DNA from: Microbacterium paludicola
GTDB taxonomy: Bacteria > Actinomycetota > Actinomycetes > Actinomycetales > Microbacteriaceae
NCBI RefSeq assembly: GCF_015235415.1
Contig: NZ_JADGLL010000005.1
Span: 47,783 to 111,782 of the forward strand
Reading direction: 5' to 3'
Length of the DNA: 64,000 bases
The notes beneath the pieces were generated by a model. It worked only from the letters and a program-made list of their open reading frames with translations, was not told the DNA's origin and did not search any database. The position numbers and the translations under genes were made by a program. This document shows positions 17,167-26,220 of the stretch, piece after piece (positions within the stretch are counted from its first letter, which is position 1; every line of letters begins with the position of its first letter).

Positions 17167-18258
17167 CTACTGTCGCTGCCCGCTACGGGCCGCTTCCTCC
17201 ACCCGCGCGACGAGCTGCCTGTTGTGCAGCGCGTGAGCGAAGCCCGGCGTCACAAAGGTGCCCTCGTCGATATCTCGCGCGAGACTCGCGTACACCTCTC
17301 CCACGTTGATCGCGGCACCCGTCCAGAACTCCGCGGCGGTGGGACCGACACCGGACGAAGCCGGCGCATCGGGTGCGTCGAACGCAACGCTTGCCGAAAG
17401 GATGAGATCGCCGACCTGGACACCGCCGGGATGGTTGCCCTCGAGCTTCACCCACCCTTCTGCACCACGCACCTCCAGCGTGAACCGGGAGTCCTCCATC
17501 GCCACACCCGCGAGCACCTGCACCGACACGGGAGCGCCGGAACTCGTCTTGGCGATGAGATCGATGTGATCGTCGACCTCACGTTCTGACGTCTCACCGG
17601 AGTCGGTGAGCGCTACCTGCGGCCAGAGCCTCTCCGTCCGCGCATCCACCTCGGTGATGTGTCCGAGGACGGTCTCGATGACGTCCAGCACGTGCGCGGT
17701 CGTGATCGTGAGGAAACTGGCCCCTGCTTGCTGCTTGTTGAAGTAGTCGTAGGTCGAGATAGACTTCGGGCCATAGCCGAACGTCGTGGCGTGAACACGG
17801 GCCGAGAGAACACGCCCGACGGCACCCTTGGCGATGATCTCCGCCGCACGTCGCACCGAGGGGTTCAGGCTGCCCTGCAGACCGATCGCCGTGTGCTGAG
17901 TCCCCACGGCCGCGGCCATCTCCTCCGTCTCACGGAGGTTCGCGCCGAGGGGAGATTCCGAGTAGACGGCCTTTCCCGCGGCGAGGGCCGCCATCACGAG
18001 ATCTCGGTGGGCAGGCACCTTCACGGCGACCGTGACGAGGTCGACATCGGGGTCGGCGATGAGGGCGTAGGGGTCAGCGAACCACCGCCGTGCGCCAAAT
18101 ACCTCCGCGGCGCGCTTCGCCGATTCCTCGCGTCGTGTCGCCACGGCCTCCAACACGAACCGCGGCTGGGCCGCGATGGCGGGGATGTGCGACGCCCCGG
18201 CCCAGCTCGCCGCGGTGTCGGCGCCGATGATTCCGACTCTGATGGTGTTTTTGCTCAT
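17167..18258 (-). CDS. Gal80-like Gfo/Idh/MocA family oxidoreductase (paralogue of 7592-8734)
   Basis: 363 residues with GGAAG upstream of the ATG at 18258. Rossmann domain with GIIGADTAASWAGASHIPA, the Gal80-like AVKVPAHRD (78-86) and ESP (101-103) in place of the catalytic EKP, and a further match GLQGSLNPSVR shared with the first paralogue (GLQGGLHPPIR). As there, the missing Lys argues against ordinary dehydrogenase activity. The next gene upstream on the same strand is an aldo/keto reductase, 126 bp away, so the two may form one unit. Confidence 0.85.
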   Translation of the reverse strand: MSKNTIRVGIIGADTAASWAGASHIPAIAAQPRFVLEAVATRREESAKRAAEVFGARRWFADPYALIADPDVDLVTVAVKVPAHRDLVMAALAAGKAVYSESPLGANLRETEEMAAAVGTQHTAIGLQGSLNPSVRRAAEIIAKGAVGRVLSARVHATTFGYGPKSISTYDYFNKQQAGASFLTITTAHVLDVIETVLGHITEVDARTERLWPQVALTDSGETSEREVDDHIDLIAKTSSGAPVSVQVLAGVAMEDSRFTLEVRGAEGWVKLEGNHPGGVQVGDLILSASVAFDAPDAPASSGVGPTAAEFWTGAAINVGEVYASLARDIDEGTFVTPGFAHALHNRQLVARVEEAARSGQRQ

Positions 18259-18384
18259 GATCTTCCATTCGATGCGTGGTCAGGATTATGTTTCGTTTAG
18301 TCCAAAACGGGTGCGTCTGCCGCCGCCGGTCATCGTGCGGGCCGATGAGCGGACGGGGCGCCGACCCGATACGGAGCTCGATGG

Positions 18385-19356
<972 letters not shown>

Positions 19357-19858
19357 TTCGTTCATCCATCCGTCTCTCGACACGATCCTTCATCCGCCGC
19401 GTTCTGTATCGAATGGTACACAAACGTGGCGTCCGTGGGTGCCGCCCGGATCAGTCAAGGCGGTGTTCCTACAACCGGGTCAAAATCCAACGAAGGGACG
19501 AGGAGTAGGGGTGCTCCGCGGTGATGGCCCGTCATTCGTGAGGATGGCGAGACGCAGGCGGGGTTCAGCCAGGTACGCCAGGAGCGGCACCATGCGTTGT
19601 GGCCGGGATGGATGACCGCCCGCTCGCAGCGGAGCGTTCCCCGCCAGATGCCTCCCGAAGAGCCACGCGATGACCGTCGCTACGTCCGGAACAACACGCT
19701 CGAAGACGTCGAGTTCCCCCGACATCTCTGGACGGTCCCTCGCACGTCGACAGGGGGAGCGAGACGTGACCGCTGGGCGTTCGCACCCCGACGGCTGCTC
19801 GAGCAGACCGACGATGCGGTGGTGGCCATCGCCACGGGATCTCGCCTGGTCCTGCTCA

Positions 19859-19871
19859 CGGTGTCACACCG
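19859..19871. promoter_or_regulatory. Palindrome CGGTGT-c-ACACCG, partial match to the two-component site
   Basis: A perfect 6-bp inverted repeat with a 1-nt spacer. It shares the 11-mer CACGGTGTCAC with the sites at 13445 and 15518, but the symmetry axis is shifted. It may be a stray operator inside degraded DNA. Confidence 0.3.
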
Positions 19872-19959
19872 GACTCCGAGTCAGCCACTCCTGACCTCGG
19901 TCACGTCTATGCCGCGCTGTAGAACAGCGTCATCGGTGTCAAAGGTGACGCGAGGCGGG

Positions 19960-20128
19960 GGCGCGGCCATCGCGCGGCTAACCTTCTACATCGTCGACTG
20001 GGTCCGACCCGCCGACTACGATCACCGGCGTTCCCGTCCTCGCACCGGAGCTCCTCGTCCAGATCGGAGCCGCGGCGATCATCGACCGAACGGGATACGC
20101 CCCGGGAATTCTGTACCGGTTGGCATAG
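19960..20128 (+). pseudogene. Possible RidA-family gene remnant, frameshifted
   Basis: Two protein-like stretches lie in different frames: ARLTFYIVDWVRPADYDH (about 19972-20025) and, after a frame change, APELLVQIGAAAIIDRTGYA near 20042-20101 continuing to a TAG at 20126-20128. The first resembles the central strand of RidA/YjgF proteins (VxxLTxYxxD) and the second their C-terminal LVQIxAxAxxD. The N-terminal third cannot be found. The assignment is tentative and rests on short motifs. Confidence 0.3.
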
Positions 20129-20244
20129 TTCACGTGCGAGAGCCGGTCGGCTCATCGCGAACCGGTGACGCGGCCTGAGCGGCTTGACCGTGTGCTGGGA
20201 GCTGAGTGCCAGATACGAGCATCTGCGTTTGAGAGGAAGATGAC

Positions 20245-21009
20245 GTGGCCTGGAGCACGCGCGAACTGGCCAAGCTTGCTGGGACGACGGTGAACACCGT
20301 CCGTCATTACCACAGGCTGGGCCTGCTGGAAGAGCCCGCCCGAGAGAACAACGGCTACAAGCAGTACGAGGTCCGTCACCTGGTGCGCCTGCTGCGCATC
20401 CGCCGGTTGAGCGGCCTCGGCGTGCCGCTCGGGCAGATCGGCGAAGTGGGAGCCGGCGGTGAGACGACGCTCCTTGCGTTGCGGGAGTTGGATGACGAAC
20501 TCGCGGCGAACATCGACCGGCTGGAGAAGGCGCGGGCCGACATCGCCGCGATCGTCCGCGCGCGAGCCCCCGCGGACGTGCCCGCGGGATTCGAGTCGGT
20601 GGCTTTCCGACTCTCGCAAGCGGACAGCTCGATGATCCACCTGTACACGCAGCCGTACGACGAAGCGGCACTGGCGGACGTGCGGACTATGGTCGAGCAG
20701 TCGCCGAAGGACATCGATGACGAGTTAAACGCGCTCGCCGTTGACGCCGACGAGATGATGCGCCAGGAGCTGGCGGAGAGGCTCGCTCCGGACCTGGCCC
20801 GGAGCTTGCATGAGTTTCCGTGGCTGCGCGACCCGGTCGGGAACCTCCGCAAGAGCATGGATGTGACCGCCGAGACCTTCGTCGAAGCGCTGGTCGAGCT
20901 GTATCACCATGCGCAGCTCGACGTGCTCGCCCGCGCGAGCCTGATCGCCAGCGAGTTCCTGAGCACTTCGAGTGATACGGACGATGGGCCCGTGCCTCCC
21001 AGCGCTTGA
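20245..21009 (+). CDS. MerR family transcriptional regulator (paralogue of 10678-11421)
   Basis: 254 residues, GTG start preceded by GAGGAAGATGAC. The helix-turn-helix AGTTVNTVRHYHRLGLLEEP and the following YEVRHLVRLLRIRRLSGLGV match the other MerR of the window closely, and the C-terminal domains align as well (FPWLRDPVGNL here, YPWLTDPSERV there). No cysteine metal site is present. A small export-protein gene follows 72 bp downstream on the same strand and may be its target. The paralogous pair suggests duplication or acquisition of related redox modules. Confidence 0.87.
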   Translation: MAWSTRELAKLAGTTVNTVRHYHRLGLLEEPARENNGYKQYEVRHLVRLLRIRRLSGLGVPLGQIGEVGAGGETTLLALRELDDELAANIDRLEKARADIAAIVRARAPADVPAGFESVAFRLSQADSSMIHLYTQPYDEAALADVRTMVEQSPKDIDDELNALAVDADEMMRQELAERLAPDLARSLHEFPWLRDPVGNLRKSMDVTAETFVEALVELYHHAQLDVLARASLIASEFLSTSSDTDDGPVPPSA

Positions 21010-21081
21010 CAATGTTCTGAGAACAGGCCCTCAGCTGGGATCAGGCCGACAGAAGTCGGCGATCACAGAGTGAGGAACAGC

Positions 21082-21660
21082 GTGAATCCTATCGAGGATC
21101 TGATTGCCGGCTTCCAGGCGCTTGTCGCCCAGGTGCCTGAGCTCGTCCAGCCGTTCATTGTGCTGCTCGCGGCAGCGATCCCCTTCATCGAGGGCGAGGG
21201 CGCATCTCCTATCGGCGTCGTGGGTGGGATCAGCCCGATCGTCGCGGGCATCGCGGCCGCGATCGGCAACTTTCTGGCCGTGCTCGTCGTCGTCCTAGTG
21301 AGCTCGCGGGCGCGATCCGCAGTAACGACACGTCGATCCGCACGCGCGTCAGTCAGCACGGTGTCCCAGGGAGCGGAGAACGGCGCGGTCATGACCATCG
21401 CCGAGATCGAGCAACGGGCGGCCAAGCCCGAATCCAAGGCGCGCATGCGCGTGCGCAGATGGATGGTCAGGTTCGGCGTGCCGGGCGCGAGCATCCTCGC
21501 GCCGCTCGCCATCCCGACGCATTTCACCGCGGCCATGCTCGTGGCCTCCGGTGCCGCTCGAGGGTGGGTGCTGCTGTGGCAGGCCGTATCGATTGTGCTA
21601 TGGACTGCGTTGACCACGACCGTCGCATGGATCGCCCTGAACACCGTGCTCGTCGCATGA
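21082..21660 (+). CDS. Small multidrug-export-type membrane protein
   Basis: 192 residues from the GTG at 21082, which has GAGGA 5-6 nt upstream; a GTG at 21070 in the same frame lacks this. N-terminal hydrophobic segment with PFIEGEGASPIGVVGGISP (about 30-50), an adjacent membrane helix (about 50-75), a basic cytoplasmic loop, and two more segments after residue 130. The E-GEGA-S/P signature is that of the putative small multi-drug export family, transporters of the DedA-like fold class with unproven substrates. It lies downstream of the MerR gene. Confidence 0.75.
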   Translation: MNPIEDLIAGFQALVAQVPELVQPFIVLLAAAIPFIEGEGASPIGVVGGISPIVAGIAAAIGNFLAVLVVVLVSSRARSAVTTRRSARASVSTVSQGAENGAVMTIAEIEQRAAKPESKARMRVRRWMVRFGVPGASILAPLAIPTHFTAAMLVASGAARGWVLLWQAVSIVLWTALTTTVAWIALNTVLVA

Positions 21661-21740
21661 GCGGCGAGCCAACCACCGAACGGGGAAGTCATGACTGAGC
21701 GACATCACGCCGGGTTGGTCGTCCGGCTCGTGAGAATTTC

Positions 21741-22088
21741 GTGATGTCCGAGGTCGTCCACCAGCCGCAGGCGAGTCCTGCACCCTGGCAACCGATCCCG
21801 GCGATGAATGACTTGCGGAGCAGTGCATCCGAGATCCCACCATGGGTTCCGCGCCGGAGCCAGATCAGAGGTGTGGCGATATACCTGCTCAACGGCGTCA
21901 TTGAACTGCGCCCCTCGCTGCCCGTCCCCGCCGATCAGGCTTGGTTCTGGGCTGCGCGCTGGCAGCAGCGCGAGCGCGAGATCGACGAGCACGTTGCGGC
22001 AGGTCGTGTCACCGTCCACGAGAACGGTGACGGCTTCCTGGCACACCTTGATGCGCTCGAGTCCGACGGGCTCGCCTGGCACCTCTGA
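21741..22088 (+). CDS. Orphan antitoxin-like protein (AbrB/MazE-associated C-terminal region)
   Basis: 115 residues (GTG at 21741 or ATG at 21744). The C-terminal half, PADQAWFWAARWQQRERE followed by IDEHVAAGRVTVHENGDGFL, strongly resembles the tail of actinobacterial AbrB-type antitoxins (AWFWTPEWQxxEREADxxIAAGR...FLAxL). The N-terminal DNA-binding SpoVT/AbrB fold is not recognisable; residues 1-40 are Pro/Ser-rich. No toxin gene follows; downstream is a truncated SDR. It is probably a remnant or divergent antitoxin; expression is uncertain. Confidence 0.5.
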   Translation: MMSEVVHQPQASPAPWQPIPAMNDLRSSASEIPPWVPRRSQIRGVAIYLLNGVIELRPSLPVPADQAWFWAARWQQREREIDEHVAAGRVTVHENGDGFLAHLDALESDGLAWHL

Positions 22089-22162
22089 TCTCGACAGCGC
22101 AGCCGTGCTCGGGCCTGTCCCGGCGCAAGAAAGAACCCCGGAGGCTTCACCGCCCAAGTCGG

Positions 22163-22405
22163 GAGAGGCAGCGCAGCCTTGGTCACGTACATGAGCCCGC
22201 GCAGGTTGATGTCGACCATGCGGTCCCACTCCTCGAGCGGCGACTCGTCGGACGGGCCGTTGAGCATGACGCCGGCTGCGTTGACGAGAGTGTCGATGCG
22301 GCCGAGCTCCGACACGATGTTCTGAACGGCCCGCTCAGCCGCATCCGCATCGGTCAAGTCCGCGGCGACGACGAGCGCGGTGCCGCCCTCCTCGGGCTCG
22401 ATGCC
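22163..22405 (-). pseudogene. Short-chain dehydrogenase/reductase (SDR) fragment
   Basis: In the minus frame the translation runs EEGGTALVVAADLTD, then RIDTLVNAAGV and WDRMVDINLRGLMYVTKAAL, which is the centre of a classical SDR (DxTD, NNAG and N-x-x-G regions). The N-terminal Rossmann TGxxxGxG and the YxxxK active site are missing on the two sides. At the high-coordinate end it abuts, head-on, the truncated MmyB-type regulator; at the other end it runs into unrelated sequence before the antitoxin-like gene. Confidence 0.75.
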
Positions 22406-23065
22406 CTGGAGCAGACACATCTGCGTTCCCTCGTCGGCGTCGGGTCGCCCCCGCTTCCGCGCCCGAACGAGCACCGAACGGTGCACGTGCGCAAGGGCAT
22501 CGCCAATCTCGTGAGGGCTATGGACCCACTTCCGGTGATCGTGCAGAACCGGCGCATGGACGTCCTCGCATGGAACCGCGCGGCGAAGGTCCTCCTCACC
22601 GACTTCGACGCTCTGCCGGCGCGCGAGCGAAACATCCTTCGGTGGCTCTTCCTCGATCCGACAACGCGGACCAGGTATCCCGACTGGGAAGACGTGGCCG
22701 GCCCGACCGTCGCCGCTCTCCGTGCCGCGCGCGATCCGCGGCGTCCCGACGAGTCCCTCGAGCGTCTGGTCGGTGAGCTGTCGGTTGCCTCCGAGGACTT
22801 CGCCCGACTGTGGGCGGGATACCGCCTTTACAAGCACGGCCACGGCGCCAAGCGGATCCACCACGAGTCCGTCGGCATCATGACCCTCAACTTCGAGACT
22901 CTCGACATTCCCGGATCAGAGGGCGACTTCATGTCGGTATACGCCGCCGACTTCGGATCGCCATCCGAGGAGAAACTGCGGATCCTTCTCAGCTGGGCCG
23001 AAAGCAGCTCGCCCCTCAAGGCAACGCACACAGGAGCCCCCGGCGACATCGCCGCCGGCGAGTGA
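22391..23065 (+). pseudogene. MmyB-like ligand-binding domain of an XRE regulator, helix-turn-helix missing
   Basis: From about 22391 the frame reads LGLDALEQTHLRSLVG and from the GTG at 22481 a 194-residue frame follows with MDPLPVIVQNRRMDVLAWN, PARERNILRWLFLDP and HHESVGIMTLNFETLDIP. This is the MmyB-like C-terminal domain of actinobacterial XRE regulators, complete to its end. The roughly 80-residue helix-turn-helix that should precede it is absent: upstream is an SDR fragment on the other strand. A start at 22481 could express the lone ligand domain, but loss of function is more likely. Confidence 0.75.
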
Positions 23066-23231
23066 AGCCAGGCGCTCGTGCTGAGCCCTGTGCTGTGCGC
23101 GCTCGTGTTCCTGGCCTCGTATACGACCCGAGCTACGCGCGCGACGTGCCGTCGGCGACATCCCTTTGGGCGCGCAGGCTGCACGGTGCGGGCGGAGGTG
23201 CCGACCTGTGCGGCGGGGTATCGGCACGCGT

Positions 23232-23606
23232 CTATCCGCCGGGTCGCACGAGTTGCTGTAGCACCCAGGCGTTGCCGTCGGGATCGGCGAAGCGCACGAA
23301 TCGACCCCAGGGCTGATCGTCGACGCCCTCAGCCTCGACGCCGCGATCGCGCAGATATGCGAGAGCCTCGTCGGCGTCCTCGACCACGACCTGCACGTTT
23401 CGCATGCTTCCGGGAGCATCGTCAGTGATGCCGTCGCCGAAGCTGATCGAGCAGGCCGAACCGGGCGGCGTCACCTGCACGAATCGCAGCGAATCGTCCA
23501 CTCGATGGTCGTGGTCCACGTTCCAGCCGAGCGTGTCGCCGTAGAACGTGACCGCGCGATCCGTGTCGGAGACGGGCACGAAGATGAGTTCGATCCGGAA
23601 GTCCAT
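23232..23606 (-). CDS. VOC family (glyoxalase/bleomycin-resistance fold) protein
   Basis: 124 residues with GAGGA before the ATG at 23606. Two beta-alpha-beta-beta-beta modules: IELIFVPVSDTDRAVTFYGD at the start, and NVQVVVEDADEALAYLRDRG with FADPDGNAWVLQQ at the end, the classic VOC pattern. Metal-ligand candidates are weak, so catalytic function is unknown. It is divergent from the AraC-type regulator across 157 bp, an arrangement that suggests regulation by it. Confidence 0.88.
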   Translation of the reverse strand: MDFRIELIFVPVSDTDRAVTFYGDTLGWNVDHDHRVDDSLRFVQVTPPGSACSISFGDGITDDAPGSMRNVQVVVEDADEALAYLRDRGVEAEGVDDQPWGRFVRFADPDGNAWVLQQLVRPGG

Positions 23607-23763
23607 GGCGTCCTCGTTTCTCTCGCGGTTGACGTTACAAGGGGCCACGGACGAAGTCAGCAGCCGCGGACCCAAGCCCGCGCATTCACACGACAGGATC
23701 GGACCAGGATGATCGGGTGCGAGCCCGCGCGGACGAGAAGAGTTGACGCAGAAGGGGGACCGC

Positions 23764-24630
23764 ATGATCGCGACTCTGAACCGGCTCTCGGCACTGATCG
23801 AGGAGACGCTCGACGACCAGCTCGATGTCTCCGCGTTCGCACGCACCGAGGGCACGACCGAGTACCACCTGCGCCGGATGTTCTCGGCGCTGGCGGGAAT
23901 GCCGCTGTCGGAGTACATCCGGCGCCGCCGCATGACGCTCGCCGCGTCCGACGTGGTCGCGGGCGACGAGCTGCTCGACCTGGCCATTCGCTATGGCTAC
24001 GGCTCGAGCGACGCGTTCGGCCGGGCGTTCCGCGCCGTCCACGGCGCCGGGCCGTCCGACGTGCGCCGCGACGGCGGTCCCCTTCGCGCACAACCGCAGC
24101 TCAGGTTCCGCCTGACCGTAGAAGGGACGACACCCATGGATGCACGACTGACCGAACGACCTGCCTTCCGGCTGATCGGCCACGCCACGCGCGTGCCGCT
24201 CATCCACGAGGGCGTGAACCCGCACATCCAGGCCCACGTCGCGGCGATCCCGATGGAGGAGCACCTGCGCCTGAAGGCCCTGAGCGACACCGAGCCGTCG
24301 GGACTGCTGCAGGTGACTGCCGACATCGACGACGACCGCGCCGAGGGGAGCGAGCTCACCTACCTGCACGGAGTCGCCGTCACCGCAGGGACGGCCGTGC
24401 CCGATGACCTGGATGTCGTCGAGGTCCGCGCCGGCATGTGGGCGGTGTTCCGCGGCAGTGGCGCCTACCCGGAGACGCTGCAGAGCACCTGGGCGGCGAC
24501 CGCCACCGAGTGGTTCCCGTCGAACCCCTGGCGGCTGCGCCTCGGGCCCGAGATCGTCGCGATCCTCGATCGCGCCGACGATTTCCGCACCGCGACCTTC
24601 GAGCTCTGGGTGCCGATCGAGCGCGAATGA
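23764..24630 (+). CDS. AraC family regulator with GyrI-like effector domain
   Basis: 288 residues from the ATG at 23764, preceded by AGGGGG at about 9 nt. N-terminal AraC double helix-turn-helix (residues 1-105: MIATLNRLSALIEETLDDQL, then YIRRRRMTLAASDVVAG and AIRYGYGSSDAFGRAFRAVHG). C-terminal GyrI-like/effector-binding domain (about 125-288) with VVEVRAGMWAVFRGSGAYPE and a closing FELWVPIERE. This is the Rob/SoxS-plus-GyrI architecture that binds hydrophobic ligands. The divergent VOC gene is the probable target. Confidence 0.9.
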   Translation: MIATLNRLSALIEETLDDQLDVSAFARTEGTTEYHLRRMFSALAGMPLSEYIRRRRMTLAASDVVAGDELLDLAIRYGYGSSDAFGRAFRAVHGAGPSDVRRDGGPLRAQPQLRFRLTVEGTTPMDARLTERPAFRLIGHATRVPLIHEGVNPHIQAHVAAIPMEEHLRLKALSDTEPSGLLQVTADIDDDRAEGSELTYLHGVAVTAGTAVPDDLDVVEVRAGMWAVFRGSGAYPETLQSTWAATATEWFPSNPWRLRLGPEIVAILDRADDFRTATFELWVPIERE

Positions 24631-24898
24631 TCCGAGCTCCGGGGCTGCATGGGTAGTTCACCCCCTGTCGGGGATCAGCGGACGGTGCGACCCTGGAGGG
24701 GCACGTCGGCATCCGGGGGGATGCGGGCGGGCCGGCCATCGGCCGTTCGGATCGTTACTCCGGGGGGAGCAAGCGATCCTCAGCCCGGGCCCACCGCGGA
24801 CATCACGTCCCGGTCGGACCCGGGCTTCGCCGCTTCCTACGGCGTCCGAGTCCGCAAGGGGTTTGCCCGGGGCGCTTCGCCACCGGGAGGATGGACCC

Positions 24899-25423
24899 AT
24901 GACCGGCGACCCCCGCGACCGAGCGCAGCCCGATGCCGTGCAGCTTGATCCTGCGCACCGCGACGAGACGCCCGCCGAGCGCTACGACCGCAACTGGAAC
25001 GAGCTGCTCCAGGAGCTGCGCGTCCTGCAGACCGGCACGCAGATCCTCACCGGTTTCCTCCTCGCCCTCGCGTTCCAGCCGGCGTTCCTCGACCTGAGCG
25101 ACGGGCAGCGGGTGTTCTATCTGATCCTCGTTGTGCTCTCGGCCGTCAGTGCCGTGATCGCCCTGGCACCGGTCGCCCTTCACCGCGCGCTGTTCGGGGA
25201 GGGCGCGAAGGGCACCACCGTCGCCTACGGGCACATCGCGATGGTGTCGGCGCTGATCATCGTCTCGGCGATGCTGGTCGGCGTCGTCGGGTTCGTCTTC
25301 GACGTCGTCGTCGGGCCTCTCGCCGCGTGGGTGACCGGCGGGGCGCTCGCCGTGTTCGTCATCCTGCTGTGGCTCGTCATGCCCTCGGTGCTGCGGGCGC
25401 GGCGCGAGAGGAGGACGCCGTGA
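24899..25423 (+). CDS. DUF6328 family membrane protein
   Basis: 174 residues; GGGAGG stands upstream of the ATG at 24899. The soluble N-terminus contains the family motif ERYDRNWNELLQELRVLQTG (about 27-46). Four hydrophobic segments follow (near 49-65, 75-98, 112-132 and 138-160), then a basic tail RARRERR. The family is widespread in Actinobacteria with unknown function. Its stop overlaps the GTG of the nitrilase-family gene (GTGA), so the two are coupled. Confidence 0.88.
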   Translation: MTGDPRDRAQPDAVQLDPAHRDETPAERYDRNWNELLQELRVLQTGTQILTGFLLALAFQPAFLDLSDGQRVFYLILVVLSAVSAVIALAPVALHRALFGEGAKGTTVAYGHIAMVSALIIVSAMLVGVVGFVFDVVVGPLAAWVTGGALAVFVILLWLVMPSVLRARRERRTP

Positions 25424-26220
25424 CCGGATCCGTCGGGATCGCCGTCGCGCAGTTCGCGCCGACAGCGGATGCGGAGGCGAACCGCGCCTCGATCCAGGCG
25501 CTCGCCGAGCGGGCCGCGTCCCGCGGCGCATCCGTCGTGCTCTTCCCGGAGTACTCCAGCTACTTCACCGATCCCTTCGACGCCACCCTCGCCGCGAACG
25601 CCGAGGACCTCGACGGCCCCTTCGTCCAGGCGCTCACGGCGACCGCGGGGCGCCTCGGGGTGCACGTCGTCGCCGGGCTCACCGAGCGCGCGGATGACGG
25701 GCGCGTGCGCAACACGGTCGTCGCGGTCGACGGATCCGGCCTCGTCGCGCGGTACCGCAAGCAGCACCTCTACGACGCGTTCGGGCAGCGCGAGTCCGAC
25801 TGGATCGAGGCGGGCGCGCTGGACGAGCCGCAGACGTTCGAGGCCGGCGGCCTGCGATTCGGCCTGATGACCTGCTACGACCTGCGCTTCCCGGAGGTCG
25901 CCCGCACCCTGGCGGATGCCGGGGCGGACGTCGCGCTGGTGCCCGCGGAGTGGGTGCGCGGTCCGCTCAAGGAACATCACTGGACGACGCTGCTCACCGC
26001 CCGCGCGATCGAGAACACGATGTACGTCGCCGCCGCCGATCATCCGCCGACGCTCGGCGTCGGGCACTCGGCGGTGATCGATCCGCTCGGCGTGACGATC
26101 GCGGGCATCGGCACCGCGACGGATGTGGCGATCGGCTGGGCCGATCCCGACACCATCCGCAACGTCCGGCGGGTCAACCCCGCGCTCGCGCTGCGCCGGT
26201 ACCGGGTGGTTCCGCGCTAG
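25420..26220 (+). CDS. Carbon-nitrogen hydrolase (nitrilase superfamily)
   Basis: 266 residues, GTG start overlapping the previous stop. The Glu-Lys-Cys triad is complete: Glu44 in FPEYSSYF, Lys114 in YRKQHLYDAF and Cys152 in MTCYDLRFPE. This fits an amidase such as Nit2-like omega-amidase (removing ammonia from 2-oxo-acid amides), which would suit the convergent aminotransferase; that pairing is an inference from position. The stop shares a CTAG palindrome with the stop of the aminotransferase on the other strand. Confidence 0.92.
   Translation: MTGSVGIAVAQFAPTADAEANRASIQALAERAASRGASVVLFPEYSSYFTDPFDATLAANAEDLDGPFVQALTATAGRLGVHVVAGLTERADDGRVRNTVVAVDGSGLVARYRKQHLYDAFGQRESDWIEAGALDEPQTFEAGGLRFGLMTCYDLRFPEVARTLADAGADVALVPAEWVRGPLKEHHWTTLLTARAIENTMYVAAADHPPTLGVGHSAVIDPLGVTIAGIGTATDVAIGWADPDTIRNVRRVNPALALRRYRVVPR

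Larger units (their letters stand above)
19384..20244. other. Degenerate region with no intact gene
   Basis: About 860 bp between the aldo/keto reductase and a MerR gene. Frames here lack the strong third-position GC of real genes. Two things can be picked out: a palindrome at 19859-19871 and a short protein-like stretch at about 19960-20128 that changes frame (see separate entries). It reads like the remains of one or more lost genes. Confidence 0.55.
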
